Shown in pieces: positions 8,759 through 15,937 of a DNA stretch of 64,000 nt. Each line of letters begins with the position of its first letter. Positions within the stretch are counted from its first letter, which is position 1. A program made the translations under genes and the position numbers. Origin of the DNA: RGIG6353 sp045653035 (GTDB taxonomy: Bacteria > Bacillota > Clostridia > Oscillospirales > SIG627). The DNA is taken from the NCBI GenBank assembly GCA_045653035.1, contig JAZOLO010000009.1, positions 1 through 64,000 on the forward strand. The letters run 5' to 3'. The notes beneath the pieces are model-generated. The model ran no database searches and was not told where the DNA came from. It saw nothing but the letters and a program-made list of their open reading frames with translations.

Positions 8759-8787
8759 ATTGTATAACAAAAGTCTTGAAAAATCAA
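8759..8787 (-). promoter_or_regulatory. Sigma-A promoter of the P-loop gene (and prmA)
   Basis: Minus strand TTGATT (8782-8787), 17-bp spacer, TACAAT (8759-8764); five of six matches in each box. Confidence 0.7.
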
Positions 8788-8818
8788 TAGCTTTTTAACA
8801 ATTTAACAAAAAATATAG

Positions 8819-10159
8819 CTAAAAATGATAATAAATATTTATTTTTCCCGATGATATAACTATTCTTTCCACGACACTTCTTACAATAGCTCTTTTTTCA
8901 CGCATTCCAAGAGTGTCCCACAAGTCGGAAACGCCTGTTATTTTCTCTTTATAATCCTCTCGTCTAGAGTTCTTTTTTTCTTTTTCAAGTAATATTTTCT
9001 CCTCATCTTTTGCCTTTTCAAGCTTTTTCTTTGTATCTTCTATTACCTTTATCAAAGCATCGTCTCCTTCAGACCATAGGTCGTAAAGCTTTACGAGCTT
9101 TTTTTCAAGGCGGTCAGCTTTAGAAGTTCTGTCTTTTTGAATTTCCTTTTTGCTTGTTTCTCCTTCCAGCGACATCGAAAAAATATCGCGAAGAACAGCG
9201 TCCTCTACCTCGTCAGCCCAAATTTTTTCAGCCTTGCACAATGGGTCGTGAACAAGATAAGGCTTTGATGTTTGCTGAGAATAGCAAACAAGCTTATACC
9301 CCTTATTGCCCCATTTCTGATATCTCATTCTTGCACCGCATTCACCGCAGTATATAAGCCCTGCAAGAAGGTGAGGGGAGGAGTCGGATATCCCCCTCTT
9401 TCTTTTTTCAAATTCCACCATAGCACGCTCAAAGGTTTCTCTTGAAACAATGGGCTCATGCCCTCCCTCATATTCCTCTCCCTTGTATTGTATAACTCCG
9501 ATATTCGTTTTTCTTTTGAGTATCTGTACTACAAGCTTTTCATATTTAAGACCCAACTCAAGGGCAATAGAGTTTGGAGAGTAGCCCGAAAGAAACATAT
9601 CGTATATACGCCTTACTGTATCAGCGTCCTCGTTTGGTACAAGTATTCCCTTTACAGGGTCGTAGTCGTAACCAAAGGGAATTTTACCGCCACCCATCCA
9701 TAGACCGCCCTTTACTCTTTCTCTCATACCCATTCGGGTCCTTATCTTTATGTTTTCACGTTCAAGCTGTGCAAAAGCGGAGATAATACCAAGCATAGCC
9801 CGTCCGATTGGCGTTGACGTATCCATGTTTTCCGTAAGCGATACAAAATCCACACTGTTCTTATTGAGTACGTCCTCAATAAGATACAGAGTATCCTTTT
9901 GACTTCTTGACAGTCTGTCAAGCTTATACACCGCAACGTGAGAGATTTTCCCGTCTTCAATATCTCTTATCAAAGCAGTGAGTGCGGGACGGTCAATATT
10001 GCTTCCGCTGTAACCGGGGTCAACGTAAAATTCAAAGGATGAAAATCCCTTTGATATACACCAGCCCTCAAGCATCTTTTTTTGAGCTTCAATAGAGTAG
10101 CCTTCCTCTGCCTGCCCCTCGGTGGACACCCTCACGTAAAGAGCCACCTTTTTATTCAT
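8819..10159 (-). CDS. Large serine recombinase (phage-type integrase)
   Basis: A site-specific recombinase of the large serine family, 446 residues from the ATG at 10159, which has GAGGTG six bases upstream. The catalytic resolvase domain (about 1-150) has the nucleophile Ser in YVRVSTEGQ and the arginine motifs LDRLSRSQKD and QLEREN. A Recombinase domain follows (about 155-255), then a zinc ribbon (CGECGARMRY and a later Cys), and a C-terminal coiled coil rich in Lys and Glu (about 340-420). All functional parts appear intact. Its neighbours are terminase genes, so it is the probable integrase of a decayed prophage. No matching attachment-site pair could be found by eye. Confidence 0.93.
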   Translation of the reverse strand: MNKKVALYVRVSTEGQAEEGYSIEAQKKMLEGWCISKGFSSFEFYVDPGYSGSNIDRPALTALIRDIEDGKISHVAVYKLDRLSRSQKDTLYLIEDVLNKNSVDFVSLTENMDTSTPIGRAMLGIISAFAQLERENIKIRTRMGMRERVKGGLWMGGGKIPFGYDYDPVKGILVPNEDADTVRRIYDMFLSGYSPNSIALELGLKYEKLVVQILKRKTNIGVIQYKGEEYEGGHEPIVSRETFERAMVEFEKRKRGISDSSPHLLAGLIYCGECGARMRYQKWGNKGYKLVCYSQQTSKPYLVHDPLCKAEKIWADEVEDAVLRDIFSMSLEGETSKKEIQKDRTSKADRLEKKLVKLYDLWSEGDDALIKVIEDTKKKLEKAKDEEKILLEKEKKNSRREDYKEKITGVSDLWDTLGMREKRAIVRSVVERIVISSGKINIYYHF

Positions 10160-10252
10160 AGAAATCACCTCGGTTTAACTTTACCTCATTCTACTTATCA
10201 AAAAATGTATAAAACGGTAGTAAAAGGCAAAAAATTACGTGAGGTGAAAATA

Positions 10253-10360
10253 ATGAAGATAGAAAGATATATAAACGGTCAAAAAGCCACTAAAGAAGAG
10301 GTTTCAAAAAAGAAGATAAAGATAAAAAATTACGTTCAGCTTGTTAAAAACTTCAAATAA
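10253..10360 (+). CDS. 35-residue basic small protein, divergent from the recombinase
   Basis: A short frame that starts MKIERYINGQKATKEEV and ends KNYVQLVKNFK, very rich in Lys. A good ribosome binding site (GAGGTG, 6 bases before ATG) supports translation. It faces away from the recombinase and its last 25 bp overlap the 3' end of the terminase large-subunit gene on the other strand. Small basic proteins with an N-terminal YINGK-like motif are, to my knowledge, found near recombinases of clostridial mobile elements, but I cannot assign a role. A 12-bp direct repeat AAAAAATTACGT brackets the frame (10229-10240 and 10324-10335). Confidence 0.55.
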   Translation: MKIERYINGQKATKEEVSKKKIKIKNYVQLVKNFK

Positions 10361-11697
10361 TTTGTACGCTTAGCTTCTCTGAAATCCTCATACGGATCGA
10401 AATATTCACTTTTCTTTACAGGCACGTCCCCCGGCATAAAGCCTAGTGACATTACTCCGTATCTTAATGCGTCTGGAGCGTGAGTCAGCTCATGAGGCTC
10501 GCCCGATACGTCCTCGGGAACTCTTTCATCAAATGTGAGCCTCGGAAGCGTTCTGATAATGTTAAGACAATTTTCAAATATAACGAGCTTAGGTATTCCT
10601 TCTTCATCGCATCTTAAAAGCTCTCTTATCATTCTCCAGCCTGCAATTCGTGAATTGTTTGCCGCAAGAACTCCTGAAAGTCCGTTTGACGAAAGAATAT
10701 CAAAACCTGTTTTACCGCTGTCCTGCCGTCTGCCTCCAAGGTCGGGACTGGCAACTGTCCAGCGTATTTTTTCTTTGCCTGTCATAGAAGAAATTTCACG
10801 TGCCGCATCACTCAGTATTAAATTGGAGCGGTAAAGCTCGCGGTATACGTATATTCTTTTTCTGTCGGGAGGATATGCAAACCATAATGAGGCTGTCATA
10901 TCAAGACCGTAGTCAAAAGCGATAAACCTATTCCAATCCTCTGGAATTTCAAAAGGACGGCACACGTTCTTTTCTCTTGAGAATTCGGGGAAATACTGTC
11001 CCTCAAAGACATCCCAGTCACCGTATAGCATAGCCTTTCGTCTGATGGGGGGCAATGCCTCAAGAGTCCTTACGTATTCGGGGTTCTTTGATATTATGTA
11101 ATCGTTGTCGTATACGGTAGACGGTACAAAGGTATAATCCTCGGCCCTTTCTCCGCTTATGTACTTTTTGTCTATAAAAAGCCTTTTTACCCATTCGTGT
11201 CCTACGCCCCCTGGGTTACAGGTAAAATACATTCTGGGGGTAAAATTCTGAACGTTTCCCGAAAGTCTGTTCGACTCGGTGAGTGCAACGTACTGCATGT
11301 AGGTAAACTGTGTTGCCTCCTCCATTCCTATTACTTCATACGCCTGTCCCTGATACTGAAGAATATCCGACTCACTCTGACAGTAACCAAGCTTTATTCT
11401 GCTTGAATTTTTGAATATAAATTCTTTTGTTGACTCTTTGTAGGTCGCAATTTTATTGAGGGCCTTTTGTAGGGGGATTATATGGTTTTCGCGAAGCTCG
11501 GGAAAGGTCCGCCTTAAAAGAAGAATTTGTATACCTCTGTGAGACAGTGCAAGCAGAATAAACTTTGTTCTCATAGCCCAGCTTTTTCCTCCGCCTCTCG
11601 CACCGCCGTAGGCTATACGTGTAGTATTTGCGCGGAAAAATTCCTCTTGTTTGGGGTAGGGCTTAATACCTGCTAAATAGCGCTCAACCCTCGTCAT
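10336..11697 (-). CDS. Phage terminase large subunit
   Basis: Motor ATPase and nuclease that packages phage DNA. From the ATG at 11697 it is 453 residues. Walker A is GGARGGGKSWAM (about 33-44), Walker B is VIGMEEATQF with the catalytic Glu, and the C-terminal RNase-H-like nuclease domain (about 250-430) shows FIAFDYGLDM, with a metal-binding Asp, and HAPDALRYG near the end. The start follows the small-subunit stop by one base, which implies translational coupling; a longer frame inside the small-subunit gene is unlikely. No portal or capsid gene follows, although the protein itself appears intact. Confidence 0.93.
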   Translation of the reverse strand: MTRVERYLAGIKPYPKQEEFFRANTTRIAYGGARGGGKSWAMRTKFILLALSHRGIQILLLRRTFPELRENHIIPLQKALNKIATYKESTKEFIFKNSSRIKLGYCQSESDILQYQGQAYEVIGMEEATQFTYMQYVALTESNRLSGNVQNFTPRMYFTCNPGGVGHEWVKRLFIDKKYISGERAEDYTFVPSTVYDNDYIISKNPEYVRTLEALPPIRRKAMLYGDWDVFEGQYFPEFSREKNVCRPFEIPEDWNRFIAFDYGLDMTASLWFAYPPDRKRIYVYRELYRSNLILSDAAREISSMTGKEKIRWTVASPDLGGRRQDSGKTGFDILSSNGLSGVLAANNSRIAGWRMIRELLRCDEEGIPKLVIFENCLNIIRTLPRLTFDERVPEDVSGEPHELTHAPDALRYGVMSLGFMPGDVPVKKSEYFDPYEDFREAKRTNYLKFLTS

Positions 11698-11698
11698 G

Positions 11699-12118
11699 CT
11701 ACACCGTCCATTTCTCAAAAGCCTCTGGCAGAGTATAGTCCCCGTCGTCTGCTTCTGCACCTGCAGCATCATTCCATCTGTCGAAATTCACTGCAAGAAA
11801 TAGCTTAACGCCCGAAAAAGCCTCTTTTGAAAAGAGCCTTTCCTCTGCATACTCTTCGATTCTCATAACAGACATTTTAAGGAATCTATTTATTTCTGGG
11901 TCTTCAAACTTGAAAAGCTCCTCACGGCTTTCCACACCCACCGCAAGGGCAAGTCCAGTCACTGTGTAGGGCAGTAAAACCTTTTTAATAATTTCTCCTT
12001 TTTCATCAGTCAATAGATTTCCGTTTTTGTCCTGAACAGGTGCAAGACGTGAGCGGAAATACTCCTCTACACGCTTTTTTACTTCATTAAAATTTTTTGG
12101 TGCTTTTTTATAATTCAT
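11699..12118 (-). CDS. Phage terminase small subunit (gp3-like packaging protein)
   Basis: DNA-recognition subunit of the packaging terminase. From the ATG at 12118, preceded by AAAGGAG, it is 139 residues. The features match the gp3-like packaging family: an N-terminal VKKRVEEYFRSRLAPVQDK followed by a helix-turn-helix region (YTVTGLALAVGVESREEL) and the segment RIEEYAEERLFSKEAFSGVKLFL. An upstream in-frame extension to 12271 runs through the repeat array and lacks a ribosome binding site, so it was rejected. It sits one base upstream of the large subunit. Confidence 0.88.
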   Translation of the reverse strand: MNYKKAPKNFNEVKKRVEEYFRSRLAPVQDKNGNLLTDEKGEIIKKVLLPYTVTGLALAVGVESREELFKFEDPEINRFLKMSVMRIEEYAEERLFSKEAFSGVKLFLAVNFDRWNDAAGAEADDGDYTLPEAFEKWTV

Positions 12119-12193
12119 TTCACCACTCCTTTCAATACCATTATATACTGACATGGACTGCCATACAATGACATATATATGACAACTTTTAGT

Positions 12194-12298
12194 GTTTGTC
12201 TTTGGCAAACGTGATATTTGTACTAACATACAAGTGATATTGCTTCGCAGTGATATTTTCACTTTGTGCAAGTGATATTTTCAAACTTCGTTTGAAAG
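12194..12298. repeat. Mini-hairpin array with GTGATAT spacers
   Basis: Four copies of GTGATAT (12211-12217, 12234-12240, 12250-12256, 12272-12278) separate five different small palindromes, for example TTGTA..TACAA, TGC-TTC-GCA, CAC-TTT-GTG and TTTCAAAC-TTC-GTTTGAAA. The loops are short and the arms differ between units, so the structure, not the arm sequence, is repeated. It is non-coding and lies between the prophage remnant and the pgi terminator. Confidence 0.75.
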
Positions 12299-12338
12299 TT
12301 TCGGAAAATTTTACTAGAGCAAAGTTAAATTTAATTGT

Positions 12339-12376
12339 AAAAATCCCCTTGAAGCAAAGTGCTTCAAGGGGATTTT
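12339..12376 (-). terminator. Terminator of pgi
   Basis: A long perfect stem, AAATCCCCTTGAAGCA paired with TGCTTCAAGGGGATTT, with A and T runs on both sides, 14 bp after the pgi stop. It could work in both directions. Confidence 0.9.
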
Positions 12377-12389
12377 TGGTTCAAATATT

Positions 12390-13694
12390 TTATTCAGACT
12401 TGCCGAGAAGCTTGAACATGTTCTTCTTGTAAACCTCAACGCCGGGCTGGTCGAAGGGATTAACACCGCCGATATAACCTGAAAGAGCACATGCAAGCTC
12501 GAAGAAGTAAACCATGTATCCAAAGTTTTCCTCATCCATCTTGTCCAATTCAAGCACAACGTTGGGAACACCGCCCGAAACGTGAGCATCAAGTGTGCCG
12601 AGAAGTGCCTGCTTGTTAATGTAGTGGAAGTCTCGGTCTGCAAGGAAATTGAGGTTATCAATGTTTGATGCATCGAAAGGCACCTTAACCTCATGATTTG
12701 AATTAAGCACGTCAATAACAGTTTCAAAGATAATTCTTCTGCCGTCCTGAAGATACTGCCCCATACTGTGGAGGTCTGTAGAATAAATTACAGCGGCAGG
12801 GAAGAGACCCTTCTTATCCTTGCCCTCGCTTTCGCCGAAGAGCTGCTTGAGCCATTCGTTCATATACATCAAAGAAGGCTTGTAGGAAACGAACATTTCT
12901 ATCTCGAAGCCCTTTCTAACAAGAAGATTACGGATAGCAGCATATTTGTAGCAATCGTTCTTTTCGATATCTGTTGGTGCGAAATCACGCATAGCCTTTT
13001 CAGCACCCGACATCATTGCCTTGATATCACAGCCTGCAACTGCAATGGGAAGAAGACCAACAGCAGAAAGCACACTGTATCTTCCGCCGATATCGTCTGG
13101 TACAACAAATGTCTCGTATCCCTTTTCAATAGCAAAATGCTTAAGCTTGCCAGGTACGTCCTTTTTATCTGTTGTAACGAATATTCTTTCTCTTGCACCT
13201 TCCTCACCGTACTTCTTTTCAAGAAGCTCACGGAAAATTCTGAAAGCTGCCGCAGGTTCGGTAGTTGAGCCCGACTTTGATATAACGTTTATGGAAATAT
13301 CCTTACCTTCACAGATTTCAAGAAGCTCGTGAAGAGCATCGGGGTCAATAGTATTACCTGCAAAATATACGTCGGGAGTATCCTTCTTCTTAGCGTTGTA
13401 ATAAGAACCCTTAATGAATTCTATCGCTGCCCTTGCTCCGAGATATGAACCACCGATACCTATAGAGATGAAAATTTGACTATTCTTTTTGATTTTTTCG
13501 GATACCTTTAAGATTTTGTGAAATTCTTCCTTGTCAAAATCTACAGGGAGTGTCATCCAACCGATAGGCTTTTCTAAAGGAGAACCTTTCTTTATAAGCT
13601 CCTCGTGAGCAGCAAGAACATTTCCCTGAATAAGGTGGTATTCATGTTGGTTTATGAAACCTTTAAGAAAATTTGTGTTGAGTTTTATAGCCAT
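12390..13694 (-). CDS. pgi: Glucose-6-phosphate isomerase
   Basis: Interconverts glucose 6-phosphate and fructose 6-phosphate in glycolysis. The 434 residues match the short bacterial form (about 430-450). Visible hallmarks are the sugar-phosphate-binding motif SKSGSTTEPA (about 143-152), the PGI signature region DDIGGRYSVLSAVGLLPIA, and a C-terminal GGVNPFDQPGVEVYK with the catalytic Lys. GAGG precedes the ATG, and it has its own promoter and a strong terminator. Together with pfkA at the other end of the window it supplies upper glycolysis. Confidence 0.96.
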   Translation of the reverse strand: MAIKLNTNFLKGFINQHEYHLIQGNVLAAHEELIKKGSPLEKPIGWMTLPVDFDKEEFHKILKVSEKIKKNSQIFISIGIGGSYLGARAAIEFIKGSYYNAKKKDTPDVYFAGNTIDPDALHELLEICEGKDISINVISKSGSTTEPAAAFRIFRELLEKKYGEEGARERIFVTTDKKDVPGKLKHFAIEKGYETFVVPDDIGGRYSVLSAVGLLPIAVAGCDIKAMMSGAEKAMRDFAPTDIEKNDCYKYAAIRNLLVRKGFEIEMFVSYKPSLMYMNEWLKQLFGESEGKDKKGLFPAAVIYSTDLHSMGQYLQDGRRIIFETVIDVLNSNHEVKVPFDASNIDNLNFLADRDFHYINKQALLGTLDAHVSGGVPNVVLELDKMDEENFGYMVYFFELACALSGYIGGVNPFDQPGVEVYKKNMFKLLGKSE

Positions 13695-13716
13695 AACTTA
13701 ACCTCTTCTGAATAAA

Positions 13717-13745
13717 ATATTATTTCAATTTTGTTATAATATCAA
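13717..13745 (-). promoter_or_regulatory. Sigma-A promoter of pgi
   Basis: Minus strand TTGATA (13740-13745), 17-bp spacer, TAATAT (13717-13722). It begins two bases after the glnN stop, so pgi can be transcribed separately. Confidence 0.65.
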
Positions 13746-13747
13746 CC

Positions 13748-15832
13748 TTAAACTCTGTACATTAAGTCAGTGTAGTCGGGGAAGGGCCAAGCATCTTTCG
13801 GAAGAAGGTTTTCAAGAGTGTCACAGTAAAGGCGAAGCTGTTCCATAGCGGGTATTACGTCATCCTTGTAAGATCTTGCTTTCTTTACAAAGTCTGTAGC
13901 CCCACTCGCTGTGCTGTGTGCTTTTTTTAAAGACTCAAGTGCCTCGAATGCATTTTTTAAGTTTTCGCAGATAAGAGAGAGTTTTTTCTTGGAATGTTCC
14001 ATAAATCCGCCTGCTGTGTTTGCATGTGTGATGTCACGTCCAAGACTTCCGCAGTAGGACTCAACAGATGGCAGTATTGACTTTTCAGCCATAGTTTCCA
14101 TGGTAAGTGCTTCTATATTCACGACCTTTGAATACATATCAAGGTTAATTTCATATCTTGAAAGTATTTCCGATTCGGTGAGAATATCGTGCTTTGAAAG
14201 AAGCTTTATATTTTTGTCGAGTCTTAGTGCTTCAATAGCATCGACAGTAGTTGGAAGATTGAGAAGACCTCGTTTTTTCGCTTCAGTTCGCCACTCCTCC
14301 GAATAGTTGTTGCCATTATAAAGTATACGCTTATGTTCTTTTATTATCCCACGTATTATTTTATTTATTTTTTCTTTTTTGTCACTACTTGTTTTATCAA
14401 GTTTATCAGCAATAATAGACAGCTCCTCTGCCATTATGGTATTGATAATAAAAGAGGGACGGGAAATGGAAGATGAGGAACCACACATTCTAAACTCAAA
14501 CTTATTACCCGTAAAGGCACAGGGAGAGGTTCTGTTTCTGTCGGTGGTGTCCTTTTTAAAGGAAGGAACTGAAGATACGCCCATCTTCATTTCGGATAAG
14601 TTTTTTTTCTCTACTTCGTGAGAAAGCTCTATTGCCTCATATATGTCACAAAGCTCATCACCGAGGAAAATTGATATAACAGTAGGAGGTGCTTCGTCAC
14701 CGCCGAGTCTTACGTCGTTTGACGCACCGGAGCAAGAAAAACGGAGAAGATCCTGATATTTGTCAATACCTGAAATCATAGCTGCCATAAAAAGAAGGAA
14801 TGTCTGGTTTTCAGCAGGGTTTTTACCTGGTGAGAGTATATTCACGCCTGTGTCGGTGGAGAGGGACCAGTTTACGTGCTTACCCGAACCGCTGACTCCT
14901 TTGAAGGGCTTTTCATGAAGAAGACACGCAAGGCCTTTACGCTTTGCAACCGTACGCATAGACTCCATTGTTATCTGGTTCTGGTCACAGGCTATGTTTG
15001 AAGTATTGTAGATACATGCAAGCTCGTGCTGTGCAGGAGCTACCTCATTGTGCTTGGTTTTTGCAGAAACACCAAGCGACCAAAGCTCTCGGTCAAGCTC
15101 ATGCATATAGTCGGATATTTTGAGACGAAGTCTTCCGTAGTAATGGTCGTCCATCTCCTGACCTTTTGGCGGAGGAGAGCCGAAAAGGGTGCGTCCACAA
15201 AGAAGCAGGTCTAGTCTCTTTTCATAAAGCTCACGGTCAATAAGGAAATACTCCTGTTCAGGCCCCACCGTTGTGGTTACTTTTGTGGAGGTATTATCTC
15301 CAAGATGTCTGAGCACTCTAAGAGCCTGTTTGTTAAGAGCCTCCATAGAGCGAAGAAGGGGAGTTTTCTTGTCAAGCGCCTCACCTGTATAAGAACAGAA
15401 TACTGTGGGTATGTAAAGAGTCTTATCCTTTACAAAAGCAGGGGAGGTGCAGTCCCACGCAGTATATCCTCTTGCCTCAAAGGTAGCACGAAGTCCGCCT
15501 GACGGAAATGATGATGCATCTGACTCACCCTTTATAAGCTCTTTTCCCGAAAATTCCATAATAGCATGACCTTCTTTGTCAAAGGACAAAAAAGCATCGT
15601 GCTTTTCGGCAGTCATTTCGTTAAGGGGCTGAAACCAATGGCTGAAATGTGTTGCTCCCTTTGAGGTAGCCCAGGTTTTCATTGCATCGGCTACTTCATT
15701 AGCGGTTTTAATATCGAGAGGGTTCCCGTTATCAATAGTTTTTTTTAGATTATCATAGCACTCTTTTGAAACGTATTTTCTTATCATCTCGTTGTTAAAA
15801 CAAGATTCTGCATAAATATCGGTGATATACAT
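13748..15832 (-). CDS. glnN: Type III glutamine synthetase GlnN
   Basis: ATP-dependent synthesis of glutamine from glutamate and ammonia. The 694 residues are typical of GSIII (about 700), far longer than GSI or GSII. The N-terminus has the GSIII-type THFSHWFQPL block, followed by GPEQEYFLID, KHNEVAPAQHE with metal ligands, HEKPFKGVSGSGKHVNWS with the ATP and catalytic region, and NRTSPCAFTGNKFEFR. GSIII is common in Bacteroidetes and anaerobic Clostridia. GGAG precedes the ATG. The gene is monocistronic in appearance, with its own promoter, and pgi follows from a separate promoter. No GlnR-like operator was evident. Confidence 0.96.
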   Translation of the reverse strand: MYITDIYAESCFNNEMIRKYVSKECYDNLKKTIDNGNPLDIKTANEVADAMKTWATSKGATHFSHWFQPLNEMTAEKHDAFLSFDKEGHAIMEFSGKELIKGESDASSFPSGGLRATFEARGYTAWDCTSPAFVKDKTLYIPTVFCSYTGEALDKKTPLLRSMEALNKQALRVLRHLGDNTSTKVTTTVGPEQEYFLIDRELYEKRLDLLLCGRTLFGSPPPKGQEMDDHYYGRLRLKISDYMHELDRELWSLGVSAKTKHNEVAPAQHELACIYNTSNIACDQNQITMESMRTVAKRKGLACLLHEKPFKGVSGSGKHVNWSLSTDTGVNILSPGKNPAENQTFLLFMAAMISGIDKYQDLLRFSCSGASNDVRLGGDEAPPTVISIFLGDELCDIYEAIELSHEVEKKNLSEMKMGVSSVPSFKKDTTDRNRTSPCAFTGNKFEFRMCGSSSSISRPSFIINTIMAEELSIIADKLDKTSSDKKEKINKIIRGIIKEHKRILYNGNNYSEEWRTEAKKRGLLNLPTTVDAIEALRLDKNIKLLSKHDILTESEILSRYEINLDMYSKVVNIEALTMETMAEKSILPSVESYCGSLGRDITHANTAGGFMEHSKKKLSLICENLKNAFEALESLKKAHSTASGATDFVKKARSYKDDVIPAMEQLRLYCDTLENLLPKDAWPFPDYTDLMYRV

Positions 15833-15865
15833 ATTTTCTCCGCATTATAAATAAATTTATGTATT

Positions 15866-15894
15866 ATTTTACACTTTTTTTAACATTTTGTCAA
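15866..15894 (-). promoter_or_regulatory. Sigma-A promoter of glnN
   Basis: Minus strand TTGACA (15889-15894), 17-bp spacer, TAAAAT (15866-15871). The spacer end and -10 (AAAAAAAGTGTAAAATA) are identical to those of the acpP promoter. Confidence 0.78.
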
Positions 15895-15937
15895 CATGAA
15901 AATAACGACAAGCAGCAGCTTGGCCGTATTAAAATAT

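Noticed and set aside
10160..10252. Divergent promoters for the recombinase and the 35-residue gene
   Set aside because: Only partial boxes (TAGAAT or TATAAA without a fitting -35) were found in this AT-rich stretch.
12119..12271. N-terminal extension of the terminase small subunit
   Set aside because: It runs through the mini-hairpin array and has no ribosome binding site; the ATG at 12118 has AAAGGAG.
12194..12298. CRISPR array
   Set aside because: Repeated units are only seven bases long, the intervening segments are palindromes of unequal length and no cas genes are nearby.
12314..12727. 137-residue minus-strand frame
   Set aside because: It lies in another frame over the 3' end of pgi and its terminator; pgi is complete and well supported.
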